Positions 17,902 through 27,449 are shown, numbered from the stretch's first letter. The stretch: 64,000 nucleotides of DNA from Acinetobacter sp. NIPH 298 (GCF_000369505.1 NZ_KB850055.1:124001-188000), one strand, 5' to 3'. Numbers and translations are program-made. The notes: generated from the sequence alone by a model not told the origin.

Positions 17902-19143
17902 ATGACAATCTCTAAATCTATGATTGTTTCTTGTTTATCCGTTCTATCATTGAGTCTTTTTTCACATCATACTCAAGCAGCCGCAGCATTTGATCCAAAT
18001 GGTCAGTGGATGTTTGGTGATTGGAACGGTCAACGCACTGCGTTACAGGAACAGGGTTATCAGTTTTCTGCAGGTTACACGGGTGAATTCGCAGGAGTTT
18101 TAGACTCCAAACAGCATTCTAGTCATGGCAGTGAATATACTGGACAGTTGGCTTTAGGCACGCATCTCGACCTAAATAAAATTTTAGGTTGGCAAGACAC
18201 CGAAGCACAACTCACTTTAACTTATCGTGATGGTCAGTCATTGTCGCAAACTGCAGATGGCTTGCAAGGACACTTAAGTTCTGCACAAGAAGTCTGGGGG
18301 CGTGGTCAAACTTGGCGCTTATCTGAATTGTGGATCAAAAAGAAATTTTTAGATCAAGCGCTCGATATTAAAGTCGGGCGTTTTGGTGAAGGTGCAGATT
18401 TCAACAGTTTTGATTGTGATTTCCAAAACTTAGCACTATGTGGTTCACAAGTCGGTAACTGGGTGGGTGACCAATGGTACAACTGGCCTGTGAGCCAGTG
18501 GGCATTACGTGTCAAATATAACCTACAACCAGATCTTTATGCGCAAATCGGGGCATATGAATATAACCCTGAAAATTTGCAGCGCGGCAAAGGTTTTAAC
18601 TTAAGTACTGATGGCTCTCATGGTGCGATTATTCCAGCAGAAGTGGTTTGGACACCAAAATTAGGCTCGCTAGCTTTAGCTGGTGAATATCGTTTTGGCT
18701 ATTACTACAGTACAGCGGATGCTGAAGAAATTGCGAATCCAGCGAAAACTTCACATAAGCAGGGTGGTTGGTTTACTGCCAAGCAACAGTTAACCCGTCA
18801 TGATGGTCAATCTGATCGTGGTCTAACAGGTTTCGTCAATGTCACGGTGCATGATTCTAAAACCAACTCAGTCAAAGACATGCAAAATGTCGGTTTGATT
18901 TATAAAGGCTTACTTGATCAACGTCCCCAAGACGAACTTGCTTTGGGTGTTGCGCGTATTCATGCCAATGACAAAAACAACAGTTTATTGAATGAAGAAT
19001 ACAACACTGAATTGTATTACGGCATTCATGCGACTAACTGGCTAACCATTCGACCAAATATTCAATATGTACACCATGTGGGTGCATTGAAGAATGGCGA
19101 TAAAACGTGGGTTGGCGGCATTAAGTTCCAAACTATTTTCTAA
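17902..19143 (+). CDS. OprB-family carbohydrate-selective porin
   Basis: This 413-residue outer-membrane porin has a signal peptide ending near AAA at residue 28, and then FDPNGQWMFGDWNGQRTALQEQGYQFSAGYTGEFAG, the N-terminal hallmark of the OprB family. Beta-strand-rich segments with alternating aromatic residues continue to a C-terminal phenylalanine, as in most outer-membrane barrels. OprB proteins let glucose and related sugars cross the outer membrane. The next gene, Gcd, oxidises glucose in the periplasm, so the pair forms a small glucose-oxidation unit, about 144 bases apart on the same strand. A strong hairpin overlaps its ribosome binding site (17862-17895). Confidence 0.9.
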   Translation: MTISKSMIVSCLSVLSLSLFSHHTQAAAAFDPNGQWMFGDWNGQRTALQEQGYQFSAGYTGEFAGVLDSKQHSSHGSEYTGQLALGTHLDLNKILGWQDTEAQLTLTYRDGQSLSQTADGLQGHLSSAQEVWGRGQTWRLSELWIKKKFLDQALDIKVGRFGEGADFNSFDCDFQNLALCGSQVGNWVGDQWYNWPVSQWALRVKYNLQPDLYAQIGAYEYNPENLQRGKGFNLSTDGSHGAIIPAEVVWTPKLGSLALAGEYRFGYYYSTADAEEIANPAKTSHKQGGWFTAKQQLTRHDGQSDRGLTGFVNVTVHDSKTNSVKDMQNVGLIYKGLLDQRPQDELALGVARIHANDKNNSLLNEEYNTELYYGIHATNWLTIRPNIQYVHHVGALKNGDKTWVGGIKFQTIF

Positions 19144-19287
19144 TTCTACATTCGAAAAATTTTGCAGATTTGATTCATCTATTGGGTGAGATCTGCAAGG
19201 TTTTTCGTTGTGATTTGAACTCGACCATTTACAAGATTGATCGTCTTGTTGATGGACCTCAAAATACAAAAGATGCAAGGTGATCGT

Positions 19288-21684
19288 ATGAATCAATCTG
19301 CTTCAAAATCGGGGCTTAGAACATTGACGGTAATAATTCTTGCCCTCATTGCATTGTTCTTGCTCGTTGGCGGTATCTGGCTCGCAGCAATCGGCGGGTC
19401 TTTTTATTATGTAATTGCTGGTGTGTTGTTGCTTATCGTAGCAGTGCAACTGTATAAGCGCGCATCTGGACCTTTATGGGTTTATGCAGCTTTGATGTTA
19501 GGCAGTGTGGTGTGGGGTGTTTGGGAAGTTGGTACTGACTTTTGGGCACTAGCACCACGTCTAGATATATTAGGTATATTAGGCTTGTGGCTTTTAGTTC
19601 CTGCGGTAACGCGAGGAATTGATAATCTGACCTCAAGTAAAGTTGCATTATCCTCTACTTTGGCGATTGCTATCGTGGTAATGGTGTATTCGATCTTTAA
19701 TGATCCACAAGAGATTAATGGTGTGATTGAAACACCGCAACCTGAACAAGCAAAAGCGCTTGAAGGGATTGCACCTGAGGATTGGCCAGCTTATGGTCGT
19801 AGCCAAGGTGGCGAGCGTTATTCTCCACTTGCACAGATTAATGACCAAAATGTCAAAGATTTGAAAGTTGCTTGGACTTTCCGTACTGGTGATTTTAGAA
19901 CCGAAAATGATTCAGGTGAAACCACCAATCAGGTTACACCGATCAAAATTGGTAATAATCTGTTTATGTGTACGCCACATCAGCATTTAATTGCGATTGA
20001 TCCTGCAACAGGTCAAGAAAAATGGCGCTTTGATCCAAAACTGAAAACGGATAAAACCTTCCAACACTTAACCTGTCGTGGTGTGATGTACTACGATGCG
20101 GATAATACCACCAAGTTTGCAACAAGCTTACAGGCTAAAAAATCAAGTTCGACAGAATGTCCGCGTAAAGTCTTTGTTCCTGTCAATGATGGTCGTTTGG
20201 TTGCGGTCAATGCAGATACGGGTAAAGCATGCTCTGACTTTGGTGACAATGGTGAAGTCGATTTACAAGCCTTTATGCCTTTTGCCTATCCGGGTGGCTA
20301 TAACCCGACTTCACCGGGAGTGGTATCAGGTACAACTGTAGTGATTGCAGGCTCTGTGACAGATAACCACTCGAATAAAGAACCATCTGGTGTCATTCGT
20401 GGTTATGACGTAAATACAGGTAAATTGCTGTGGGCATTTGATACGGGTGCTGAAAATCCAAATGCATTGCCAGGTGAGGGTGGAACTTTTGTTCACAACT
20501 CTCCGAATGCATGGGCGCCACTTGCCTATGACGCAAAACTTGATATTGTCTACGTGCCGACAGGTGTGGGTACCCCTGATATTTGGGGCGGAGATCGTAC
20601 TGAGTTAAAAGAGCGTTATGCCAACTCAATGCTCGCAATTAACGCAACCACAGGTAAGTTGGTCTGGCATTTCCAAACCACACATCATGATTTGTGGGAT
20701 ATGGATGTACCATCGCAACCTTCGCTCGCTGATATTCAAGATAAATCTGGTCAAACCATTCCTGCGATTTATGTATTAACAAAAACAGGTAATGTATTTG
20801 TGTTAGATCGCCGTACTGGTGAGACGGTTGTACCGATTAATGAGAAACCAGTACCGCAAACAGTGAAATGGGGACCACAAACCAAAGGTGAGTTTTACGC
20901 AAAAACTCAGCCGTTCTCTGACTTTAATTTAGCACCGAAAGATAAGTTAACTGATAAAGACATGTGGGGTGCCACGATGTTTGATCAGCTCATGTGTCGT
21001 GTGAAATTTAAACGTCTGAACTACGATGGTATTTATACGCCACCATCTGAAAATGGTACTTTAGTTTTCCCGGGTAACTTAGGTGTGTTTGAGTGGGGCG
21101 GCATGTCAGTCAATGCGGATCGTCAAGTTGCAGTCATGAATCCAATTGGCTTACCGTTTGTAAGTCGTTTAATACCAGCAGACCCAAATCGTCAAGCGGT
21201 TGCGCGTGGTGCGGGTACTGAACACGGTATGCAGCCAATGTATGGTACGCCTTATGGTGTTGATATTAGCCCGTTCCTCTCACCATTTGGCTTGCCATGT
21301 AAGCAACCAGCTTGGGGCTTTGTTGCTGGTGTCGACCTGAAGACCCATGATGTGGTTTGGAAGAAACGTATCGGTACGATTCGTGATAGTTTGCCAACAT
21401 TATTCCAATTACCACCTGTAAAAATTGGTGTGCCAGGACTAGGCGGTCCAATGTCGACTGCGGGTAATGTGATGTTCGTAGCAGCGACACAAGATAATTA
21501 TATTCGCGCATTTAATGTCAGTAATGGTGATAAGTTATGGGAAGCGCGTTTACCTGCGGGTGGACAAGCAACACCAATGACTTATGAAATTAATGGCAAA
21601 CAATACGTGGTGATTATGGCTGGTGGACATGGTTCATTTGGTACAAAAATGGGTGATTATCTCGTTGCGTATGCATTGCCTTAA
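19288..21684 (+). CDS. gcd: Membrane-bound PQQ-dependent glucose dehydrogenase
   Basis: Gcd oxidises glucose to gluconolactone in the periplasm with PQQ as cofactor and passes electrons to ubiquinone. The N-terminal part (about 140 residues) has five membrane helices. A long beta-propeller PQQ domain follows, with repeated W-motifs and IAIDPATGQEKWRFDP, and the conserved DLWDMDVPSQPSL and HGMQPMYGTPYG segments. From the ATG at 19288 the protein has 798 residues, close to the roughly 800 expected; the frame extends to a TTG at 19237, but AAGGTGATCGT precedes the chosen ATG. No pqq biosynthesis genes are in the window. The gene ends in a repeat and a terminator. Confidence 0.95.
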   Translation: MNQSASKSGLRTLTVIILALIALFLLVGGIWLAAIGGSFYYVIAGVLLLIVAVQLYKRASGPLWVYAALMLGSVVWGVWEVGTDFWALAPRLDILGILGLWLLVPAVTRGIDNLTSSKVALSSTLAIAIVVMVYSIFNDPQEINGVIETPQPEQAKALEGIAPEDWPAYGRSQGGERYSPLAQINDQNVKDLKVAWTFRTGDFRTENDSGETTNQVTPIKIGNNLFMCTPHQHLIAIDPATGQEKWRFDPKLKTDKTFQHLTCRGVMYYDADNTTKFATSLQAKKSSSTECPRKVFVPVNDGRLVAVNADTGKACSDFGDNGEVDLQAFMPFAYPGGYNPTSPGVVSGTTVVIAGSVTDNHSNKEPSGVIRGYDVNTGKLLWAFDTGAENPNALPGEGGTFVHNSPNAWAPLAYDAKLDIVYVPTGVGTPDIWGGDRTELKERYANSMLAINATTGKLVWHFQTTHHDLWDMDVPSQPSLADIQDKSGQTIPAIYVLTKTGNVFVLDRRTGETVVPINEKPVPQTVKWGPQTKGEFYAKTQPFSDFNLAPKDKLTDKDMWGATMFDQLMCRVKFKRLNYDGIYTPPSENGTLVFPGNLGVFEWGGMSVNADRQVAVMNPIGLPFVSRLIPADPNRQAVARGAGTEHGMQPMYGTPYGVDISPFLSPFGLPCKQPAWGFVAGVDLKTHDVVWKKRIGTIRDSLPTLFQLPPVKIGVPGLGGPMSTAGNVMFVAATQDNYIRAFNVSNGDKLWEARLPAGGQATPMTYEINGKQYVVIMAGGHGSFGTKMGDYLVAYALP

Positions 21685-21753
21685 ATCCCTCCCAGCCTCC
21701 CTTTCATAAAGGGAGGAGTTCCCCTCTTTATAAAAGAGGGGCTAGGGGAGATT
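21683..21753. repeat. Intergenic clover-like repeat after gcd
   Basis: Two perfect hairpins lie side by side: CCTCCCTTT/AAAGGGAGG at 21696-21716 and CCCCTCTTT/AAAGAGGGG at 21721-21741. An imperfect outer pair (AATCCCTCCCAGC with GCTAGGGGAGATT) encloses both. The element begins at the gcd stop codon. Its first hairpin resembles the one at 4608-4629, which suggests a dispersed family. Confidence 0.7.
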
Positions 21754-21754
21754 G

Positions 21755-21783
21755 AAAGCCCAGATTCATCTGGGCTTTTTTTT
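21755..21783 (+). terminator. Rho-independent terminator of gcd
   Basis: AAGCCCAGA and TCTGGGCTT pair around TTCA and a run of T follows (eight with the stem's own). It is directly downstream of the repeat at 21683-21753. Confidence 0.85.
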
Positions 21784-21902
21784 GAGTCGTGATATAGGCT
21801 TATCAATAAAACAGTTATTAAATATGCAAAAAAAGCATTTTGTTGATGAAGGAAAGCTGGTTATGCTAGTCGCCTTTATCATGAATTTACTAGCCGTACG
21901 CC

Positions 21903-23546
21903 ATGTATTTATATACTGATTTCGATCAACAATTGATTAATCAACGTGTTGCTCAGTTCCGTGATCAAACAGAACGCTATTTAGCGGGAAAATTGACTGA
22001 AGATGAGTACCGTCCATTACGTTTGCAAAATGGTTTATATGTGCAACGCTATGCGCCAATGCTGCGTATCGCTGTGCCGTATGGCTTAATGAATTCTAAA
22101 CAGTTACGTAAAATTGCAGAAATTGCGACTGAATATGATCGTGGTTATGCTCACGTATCAACCCGTCAAAATATTCAATTGAACTGGCCTGCATTAGAAA
22201 ATGTGCCTGATATTCTTGCTGAACTTGCAACTGTTCAAATGCATGCCGTTCAAACCTCTGGTAACTGTATCCGTAATACCACAACTGACCAATTTGCAGG
22301 TGTGGTTGCAGGTGAAGTTGCAGATCCACGACCGACCTGTGAGTTGATTCGCCAGTGGAGTACTTTCCATCCTGAGTTTGCCTTTTTACCTCGTAAATTC
22401 AAGATCGCTGTTTCTGCTTTAGAAGAAAAAGATCGCGCGGCAACTGCATTCCACGATATTGGTATTTATTTGGTACGTAATGAAGCGGGCGAAATGGGTT
22501 ATAAAATCATGGTTGGTGGTGGCTTAGGTCGTACACCGATTATTGGTAATGTCATTCGTGAGTTTTTACCACGCGAAGATTTGATTGCTTATTTGGAAGC
22601 GACTTTACGTGTCTACAATTTACATGGTCGTCGTGATAACAAATACAAAGCGCGTATCAAAATTTTAGTAAAGGCATTAACGCCTGAAGTATTTGCACAA
22701 AAAGTTGAAGCTGAATTTGAACACACCCGTGAATCATTAAAGATTCAACCTGAAATCTTGAAAAAACTAGATCAAGAATTTACGCCATTTGATTATCAAG
22801 CTTTAGAAGACCAAGATTTTACTGCATTGTTTGCTGAGTATCCAAAATTCAAACAATGGTTTAACGTCAACACCAATGCCCATAAAGTCAAAGGCTATCG
22901 TATCGTGACGATTTCTTTGAAACGGGCAGGTATTGCACCAGGTGATGTAACTTCTGAAGAAATGAACTTAATCGCAGATTTAGCGGATAAGTATACTTTT
23001 GGTGAGTTCCGTACCACACACGAACAGAATATTTCACTGGTTGATGTTCCACAAAAAGATTTGTTCGAATTGTGGCAAACACTTGACCAAAACGATATGG
23101 CGCGTGCGCATATTGGTTTTATTACGGACATCATTTGCTGTCCGGGTGGTGATTTCTGTTCATTGGCAAATGCCAAATCGATTCCAATTTCAGAAGCCAT
23201 TACACGTCGTTTTGATGACTTAGATACTGTTTACAATCTAGGCGAACTTGATCTGAATATCTCTGGTTGTATGAATGCCTGTGGTCATCACCATGTCGGT
23301 AATATCGGAATCCTCGGTGTCGATAAAAAAGGTGCAGAGTTCTATCAAATCACTTTAGGCGGTCATGCAGATCATGATGCATCGATTGGTGATATTTTAG
23401 GGCCATCTTTTGCTGCGGACGTTGTCCCTGATGTGATTGAAGAGATTTTGAATACTTATCTTGATTTACGTACAGAAGGTGAGCGTTTTATCGATACCTA
23501 TCGTCGTGTGGGGATTCAACCATTTAAGGAGCGTGCTTATGCTTAA
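21903..23546 (+). CDS. cysI: Sulfite (nitrite) reductase, siroheme subunit
   Basis: This 547-residue siroheme/4Fe-4S reductase carries the ligand motif C-x5-C (CCPGGDFC near residues 413-420) and C-x3-C (CMNAC near residue 456) that binds the cluster and siroheme. The early SGNCIRNTTTDQFAG and HVSTRQNIQLNWP segments bind substrate. This form is the short, ferredoxin-type enzyme without a flavoprotein domain, used for assimilatory sulfite reduction in Acinetobacter and Pseudomonas; the annotation 'nitrite/sulfite reductase' is common. The DUF934 gene that follows overlaps its stop codon, an arrangement often found with this enzyme. A nitrite role cannot be excluded by sequence. Confidence 0.88.
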   Translation: MYLYTDFDQQLINQRVAQFRDQTERYLAGKLTEDEYRPLRLQNGLYVQRYAPMLRIAVPYGLMNSKQLRKIAEIATEYDRGYAHVSTRQNIQLNWPALENVPDILAELATVQMHAVQTSGNCIRNTTTDQFAGVVAGEVADPRPTCELIRQWSTFHPEFAFLPRKFKIAVSALEEKDRAATAFHDIGIYLVRNEAGEMGYKIMVGGGLGRTPIIGNVIREFLPREDLIAYLEATLRVYNLHGRRDNKYKARIKILVKALTPEVFAQKVEAEFEHTRESLKIQPEILKKLDQEFTPFDYQALEDQDFTALFAEYPKFKQWFNVNTNAHKVKGYRIVTISLKRAGIAPGDVTSEEMNLIADLADKYTFGEFRTTHEQNISLVDVPQKDLFELWQTLDQNDMARAHIGFITDIICCPGGDFCSLANAKSIPISEAITRRFDDLDTVYNLGELDLNISGCMNACGHHHVGNIGILGVDKKGAEFYQITLGGHADHDASIGDILGPSFAADVVPDVIEEILNTYLDLRTEGERFIDTYRRVGIQPFKERAYA

Positions 23547-24024
23547 TACAACGCTACAAGTGCTTTCTAAAGATGGCACCATTGCCGACAATACTTATCA
23601 AGCCATCGCTGAAGATGGTGTGATTCCTCAAGGTGATGTGGTTGTAACAACTGCGCAAATCGATCAATTGGAAAATGTGCAAGGTAAAAAAGCACTTTAT
23701 TTGACCGTGAATGATTCTCCTGAAACGCATCAATTTCCATTAAATGATTTTGATGCCATTTTCATTGAGTTTGCGGGTTTTAACGATGGTCGTGGTTATT
23801 CATTTGCTGCGTTATTGCGTCGTCAAGGTTACCAAGGTGAGTTACGTGCGGTGGGCGATATCTTTAAGGATGTTTTAAATTATTTAAAACGCTCTGGATT
23901 TGATACCTTTGTGGTGAAAGAGGGTAAAGATATTCATGAAGCAGCAGCTGGGCTTCAAGATTTTACCAATCCTTATCAAGCTTCAACAGCTGTACCACAA
24001 GCAAGTTATCAGACTGGTGCATAA
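23539..24024 (+). CDS. DUF934 protein linked to sulfite reductase
   Basis: This 161-residue DUF934 protein starts at ATG 23539, which overlaps the sulfite reductase stop by eight bases. The pattern FNDGRGYSFAALLRRQGYQGELRAVGDIFKDVLNYLKRSGFD is characteristic of the family. The family is almost always next to sulfite reductase genes and is thought to help assimilatory sulfite reduction, but no biochemical activity is established as far as I know. Tight coupling here supports the same role. A Rho-independent terminator follows, closing a two-gene operon. Confidence 0.9.
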   Translation: MLNTTLQVLSKDGTIADNTYQAIAEDGVIPQGDVVVTTAQIDQLENVQGKKALYLTVNDSPETHQFPLNDFDAIFIEFAGFNDGRGYSFAALLRRQGYQGELRAVGDIFKDVLNYLKRSGFDTFVVKEGKDIHEAAAGLQDFTNPYQASTAVPQASYQTGA

Positions 24025-24040
24025 GTCGTCTGAAAATGAA

Positions 24041-24068
24041 AAAAGCTGAACTACGGTTCAGCTTTTTT
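24041..24068 (+). terminator. Terminator after DUF934 gene
   Basis: GCTGAAC and GTTCAGC pair around TACG, preceded by A and followed by a run of seven T. Confidence 0.85.
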
Positions 24069-24219
24069 TATGGATGGGGATTTTCCATATAGCAATTATT
24101 GATTTGACTGGGTTGAATAGGAGTTATTCAATATTTAAATGTGAGTTTTTATGCAAGCAAGGGGTGACAGCGATTTTAGAGTTTGTTATAAAAAATATAA
24201 CACTTGAATCAGAACGAAA

Positions 24220-25635
24220 ATGTTTAAATTCCTTAAAAAGATATTTGGGTATCCTGAACCTTATCGAGATACAGCAGAAATATTGGCAGAACGCCAAGCA
24301 TTTGATGAGCAAATACGCATAGCAAGTATGCCTACACCAAAAATTGTACAAATTCCATTTATAACAATGAGTTTAGATGAGTTGCTATGCTCATTGAGAT
24401 CTTATGATGGTTACACACGACAACGTACATTAGAGCATTTAAAGGATTGCTATGACCAAGCATTATTTCCTGCTTTACTCTTTCGTTTAAGTGATTACGT
24501 GGAAATCAATCGAAACTTAGCGGCTAAACATATTCAGCGTTGGAGTCAACATCCTGAATTTGCTCAACTGTGTCTCGATTATTTTTTAGAGATTGTAGCA
24601 GTACAACAACGGGTACGCACTGTTCCTGAAATTGAAAATTTGTTACTTAATGAAGTCGCAAAAAATCAAGAGTATTTACAGCGCATATTAATTTCTGAAC
24701 AAGGTCAGTTGCCTAGAGTGTTGTTGACTTATATTGAACGATATCAATGGATTGAATCAAAACAGTTACTTGAGTTATGCAAAAATGCCAAAGATCAACT
24801 GGTGCGTAAATTTTGGTTAGCTCATATTATTAAAAATGAATCGGAGCAAACGTTAGTTTTTGAATTAAAACACAGCAAATTTAGAGAGGTGAAATATCAT
24901 TTATTTGATGTTCTATATCAACGACAAATTCTGAATCCCGAAGATGTGATTGAACTATGGCATAGTCGTTTTTTATCCGTGATGGATTATGCTTATTTTG
25001 TACTTAGACAACAGAAATTTGATTTTCAAGAATATTTTAATCAACATCCAATTGAGTTGCTTAACTCGCAACAGGCAAAAATTCGAGCCTATCAATGGAT
25101 ATTATTTAAAGGGGATCAAGCCCAATTTTTTAAGATCATTGAAAAAATTGAAACTCAGCAAATTAGCAATGCTTTGGTTTTATATGCAGTTAAACAGAAG
25201 TTTATTCAGTTTGATCAATATCTATCCTATTTACAATCAACTCAACAAAAGTTATTGCCCCATCAGTTTTTTAAAGCAAAAACGTATAGTGGAATGCAAC
25301 CCACTTTAGATGAGTTAGTGCAATATATTCAATTGCTTAAAGAGAGTATATCACTTGAGCAAAGATTAAATTTGACCCAAGATTATGATTTATGGGATCA
25401 GGTTTACTGGTTTGTGACACAAGAACCATACATACAAAGTGAACGAGAACAGCAGAACTTTGATTATGAAGTCAGATGCCGTTTACAGTTTTTGCACTAT
25501 AAAACCTATCCGCCAAGATGGACAGTGGGACAGAAAGTTGAGATGAAACAACATCTGCCGATCTTTGTGCAAAAGTATCCTGAAATTTTTGAAGAAAAGG
25601 GTGTAAAGAAAGTACTAGAGAAATATTTAAGTTGA
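24220..25635 (+). CDS. Helical repeat-like protein of unknown function
   Basis: I do not recognise this 471-residue protein. It has no signal peptide or membrane helix. The sequence is almost entirely alpha-helical in character, rich in Leu, Gln, Tyr and Phe, with HEAT/TPR-like spacing (for example LLCSLRSYDGYTRQRTLEHL, then FPALLFRLSDYVEINRNLAAKHIQRW). This suggests an extended solenoid that binds another macromolecule. The start ATG lies after weak purine sequence. It stands alone between the sulfite reductase operon and a convergent VOC gene. Its coding sequence is AT-rich relative to the neighbours. The most likely class is a lineage-specific Acinetobacter protein. Confidence 0.65.
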   Translation: MFKFLKKIFGYPEPYRDTAEILAERQAFDEQIRIASMPTPKIVQIPFITMSLDELLCSLRSYDGYTRQRTLEHLKDCYDQALFPALLFRLSDYVEINRNLAAKHIQRWSQHPEFAQLCLDYFLEIVAVQQRVRTVPEIENLLLNEVAKNQEYLQRILISEQGQLPRVLLTYIERYQWIESKQLLELCKNAKDQLVRKFWLAHIIKNESEQTLVFELKHSKFREVKYHLFDVLYQRQILNPEDVIELWHSRFLSVMDYAYFVLRQQKFDFQEYFNQHPIELLNSQQAKIRAYQWILFKGDQAQFFKIIEKIETQQISNALVLYAVKQKFIQFDQYLSYLQSTQQKLLPHQFFKAKTYSGMQPTLDELVQYIQLLKESISLEQRLNLTQDYDLWDQVYWFVTQEPYIQSEREQQNFDYEVRCRLQFLHYKTYPPRWTVGQKVEMKQHLPIFVQKYPEIFEEKGVKKVLEKYLS

Positions 25636-25646
25636 TCAAAGAAAAA

Positions 25647-25673
25647 TGATGCAATATGGGGCATATTGCATCA
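25647..25673. terminator. Hairpin between convergent genes
   Basis: TGATGCAATATG and CATATTGCATCA form a perfect 12-bp stem with a GGG loop, 12 bases past the helical protein's stop and ahead of the convergent VOC gene. Flanking T-runs are weak. Confidence 0.6.
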
Positions 25674-25688
25674 AAAGTTTGGGAAGCC

Positions 25689-26138
25689 TTAAATGGTTGA
25701 GTCAAGTTGACAGTTCACCATCCATTTCACTCCAAATTGATCGGTAAAAGCACCATACAGTGCGCCCCAAAAGGTCTGTTCTAGCGGCATTTCGATTTGG
25801 CCATTGACAGAAAGGGAATCAAATAAACGTTTAGCTTCATCCATTTCATCTGCATCTAAATTGATGGATATATAGTGATTATTCCCTTGCGTGAATATGC
25901 TGTTTGGGGCACAAAATTGATTATTGACGTCTGAAGCCATCAGTACCGTGAAGTCATTGATTGGTAAAGAGACATGGAGAATGGAATTTTTCTCCTCCTC
26001 AGTCAATGTCACACCTTCTTCAGGCGGTAAGTCACCATAGCGGCTGATCATTGCAAACTCACCACCAAAAACTGATTTGTAAAAATTAAATGCCTGCTCA
26101 GTTTGTCCTTGAAAATTTAAATAATGATTCAGTTGCAT
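25689..26138 (-). CDS. VOC-family (PhnB/glyoxalase-like) protein
   Basis: This 149-residue protein is of the vicinal-oxygen-chelate fold and resembles the PhnB-type '3-demethylubiquinone-9 3-methyltransferase domain' proteins. The start MQLNHYLNFQGQTEQAFNFYKSVFGGEF is the family's characteristic opening, and QTFWGALYGAFTDQFGVKWMVN closes it. I placed the start at 26138; the frame continues upstream to 26174. Such proteins are usually metal-binding and of unknown substrate. A convergent hairpin separates it from the helical protein. Confidence 0.88.
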   Translation of the reverse strand: MQLNHYLNFQGQTEQAFNFYKSVFGGEFAMISRYGDLPPEEGVTLTEEEKNSILHVSLPINDFTVLMASDVNNQFCAPNSIFTQGNNHYISINLDADEMDEAKRLFDSLSVNGQIEMPLEQTFWGALYGAFTDQFGVKWMVNCQLDSTI

Positions 26139-26225
26139 AAGATAGCTCCATTGTTGTTTTTTTATACAATGCATAACATAGCGGGAATTTAACGATTGGT
26201 TGATTATTATTTTGTAATTCTGAAA

Positions 26226-26258
26226 ATAAAAGATCCTGCATGAAGCAAGATCTTTTAT
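26226..26258 (-). terminator. Possible terminator after second thiolase
   Basis: AAAAGATC and GATCTTTT, with inner TGC and GCA, pair imperfectly around ATGAA. The stem ends in a short T-run on the minus strand, 16 bases past the thiolase stop at 26274. Confidence 0.5.
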
Positions 26259-26273
26259 GAGATCGGTTAGAAC

Positions 26274-27449
26274 TTAGATCAATTCGATCGCAACCGCCGT
26301 TGCTTCACCACCACCGATACAAAGTGCCGCAACACCTTTCTTACCACCAGTGCGTTTAAGCGCATGGATCAGTGTCAAGATGATACGCGAACCTGTAGAA
26401 CCCACAGGGTGACCAAGTGCACATGCACCACCATTGATATTGACTTTTTCTGCATCGAGTTTGAAATCATCGATTGGACACATGGTGACCATCGCAAACG
26501 CTTCATTGATTTCCCATAGATCAACGTCTTGTGCATCCCAACCTGCCTTTTTCAAGGCTTTTTCGATTGCACCAACTGGCGCAATGGTAAATTCAGATGG
26601 ATGTTGAGAGTTTGAAGCCGTTGCTACGATTTTTGCTAAAGGTTGTAACCCACGCTGAGCAGCAACATCACTTGATGTTAATACTAAAGCAGATGCGCCA
26701 TCAGAAATTGAGCTGGCATTTGCTGCTGTGATCGTTCCATCTTTTGCAAAAGCAGGTTTTAAACTTGGAATTTTATCAATTTTTGCATTTAATGGTTGTT
26801 CATCTTGATCAACCACAACATCGCCTTTGCGGCTCGATACGGTGACTGCAACGATTTCGTCTTTGAAATAGCCTTCAGTAATGGCTTTTTGTGCACGCTT
26901 CAATGAACGGATGGCAAAGTCATCCATTTGCTCACGTGTATAACTGCGTTTGTTTGCCATATCTTGCGCAAATGAACCCATTAAACGACCAGTTTCAGCA
27001 TCTTCTAAACCATCAAAGAACATGTGATCTTTAATTTCACCATGACCCATGCGATAACCCGCACGCGCTTTTGGTAAAACATAAGGTGCATTGGTCATTG
27101 ACTCCATACCGCCAGCAACAACGATTTCTGCACTGCCAGCTTTAATCATATCGGCTGCTTGCATGACGGCTTTCATGCCTGAACCACACAGTTTATTGAT
27201 GGTCACGGCACCTGTAGAGTCTGGCAGACCTGCTTTACGCATTGCTTGGCGAGCAGGACCTTGTTTTAAGCCTGCTGGTAAAACGCAACCCATGATGACT
27301 TCTTCTACATCAGTGGGTTGTAGGCCTGAGCGAGCAATTGCTTCTTTAATTGTGATTGCACCTAATTCAGGTGCAGTTGCGCTTGATAATGCACCTTGGA
27401 AGCCGCCCATTGCTGTACGAGCGCCGTTGACAATTACGATGTCAGTCAT
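26274..27449 (-). CDS. Acetyl-CoA C-acetyltransferase (thiolase)
   Basis: This 391-residue type II thiolase condenses two acetyl-CoA or cleaves acetoacetyl-CoA. The active-site Cys is in INKLCGSGMKAVMQA near residue 88. The NEAFAMVTM block, the His in GGACALGHPVGSTG, and the second Cys in ALCIGGGEATA are all present. It is shorter and different from the thiolase at 12888, so it probably serves another substrate, such as acetoacetyl-CoA. No CoA-transferase or hydroxybutyrate gene adjoins. It seems to be transcribed alone. Confidence 0.92.
   Translation of the reverse strand: MTDIVIVNGARTAMGGFQGALSSATAPELGAITIKEAIARSGLQPTDVEEVIMGCVLPAGLKQGPARQAMRKAGLPDSTGAVTINKLCGSGMKAVMQAADMIKAGSAEIVVAGGMESMTNAPYVLPKARAGYRMGHGEIKDHMFFDGLEDAETGRLMGSFAQDMANKRSYTREQMDDFAIRSLKRAQKAITEGYFKDEIVAVTVSSRKGDVVVDQDEQPLNAKIDKIPSLKPAFAKDGTITAANASSISDGASALVLTSSDVAAQRGLQPLAKIVATASNSQHPSEFTIAPVGAIEKALKKAGWDAQDVDLWEINEAFAMVTMCPIDDFKLDAEKVNINGGACALGHPVGSTGSRIILTLIHALKRTGGKKGVAALCIGGGEATAVAIELI

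Noticed and set aside
24074..24322. Short plus-strand frame overlapping the start of the helical protein gene
   Set aside because: It begins inside the DUF934 terminator region without a ribosome site and runs out of frame across the longer gene.
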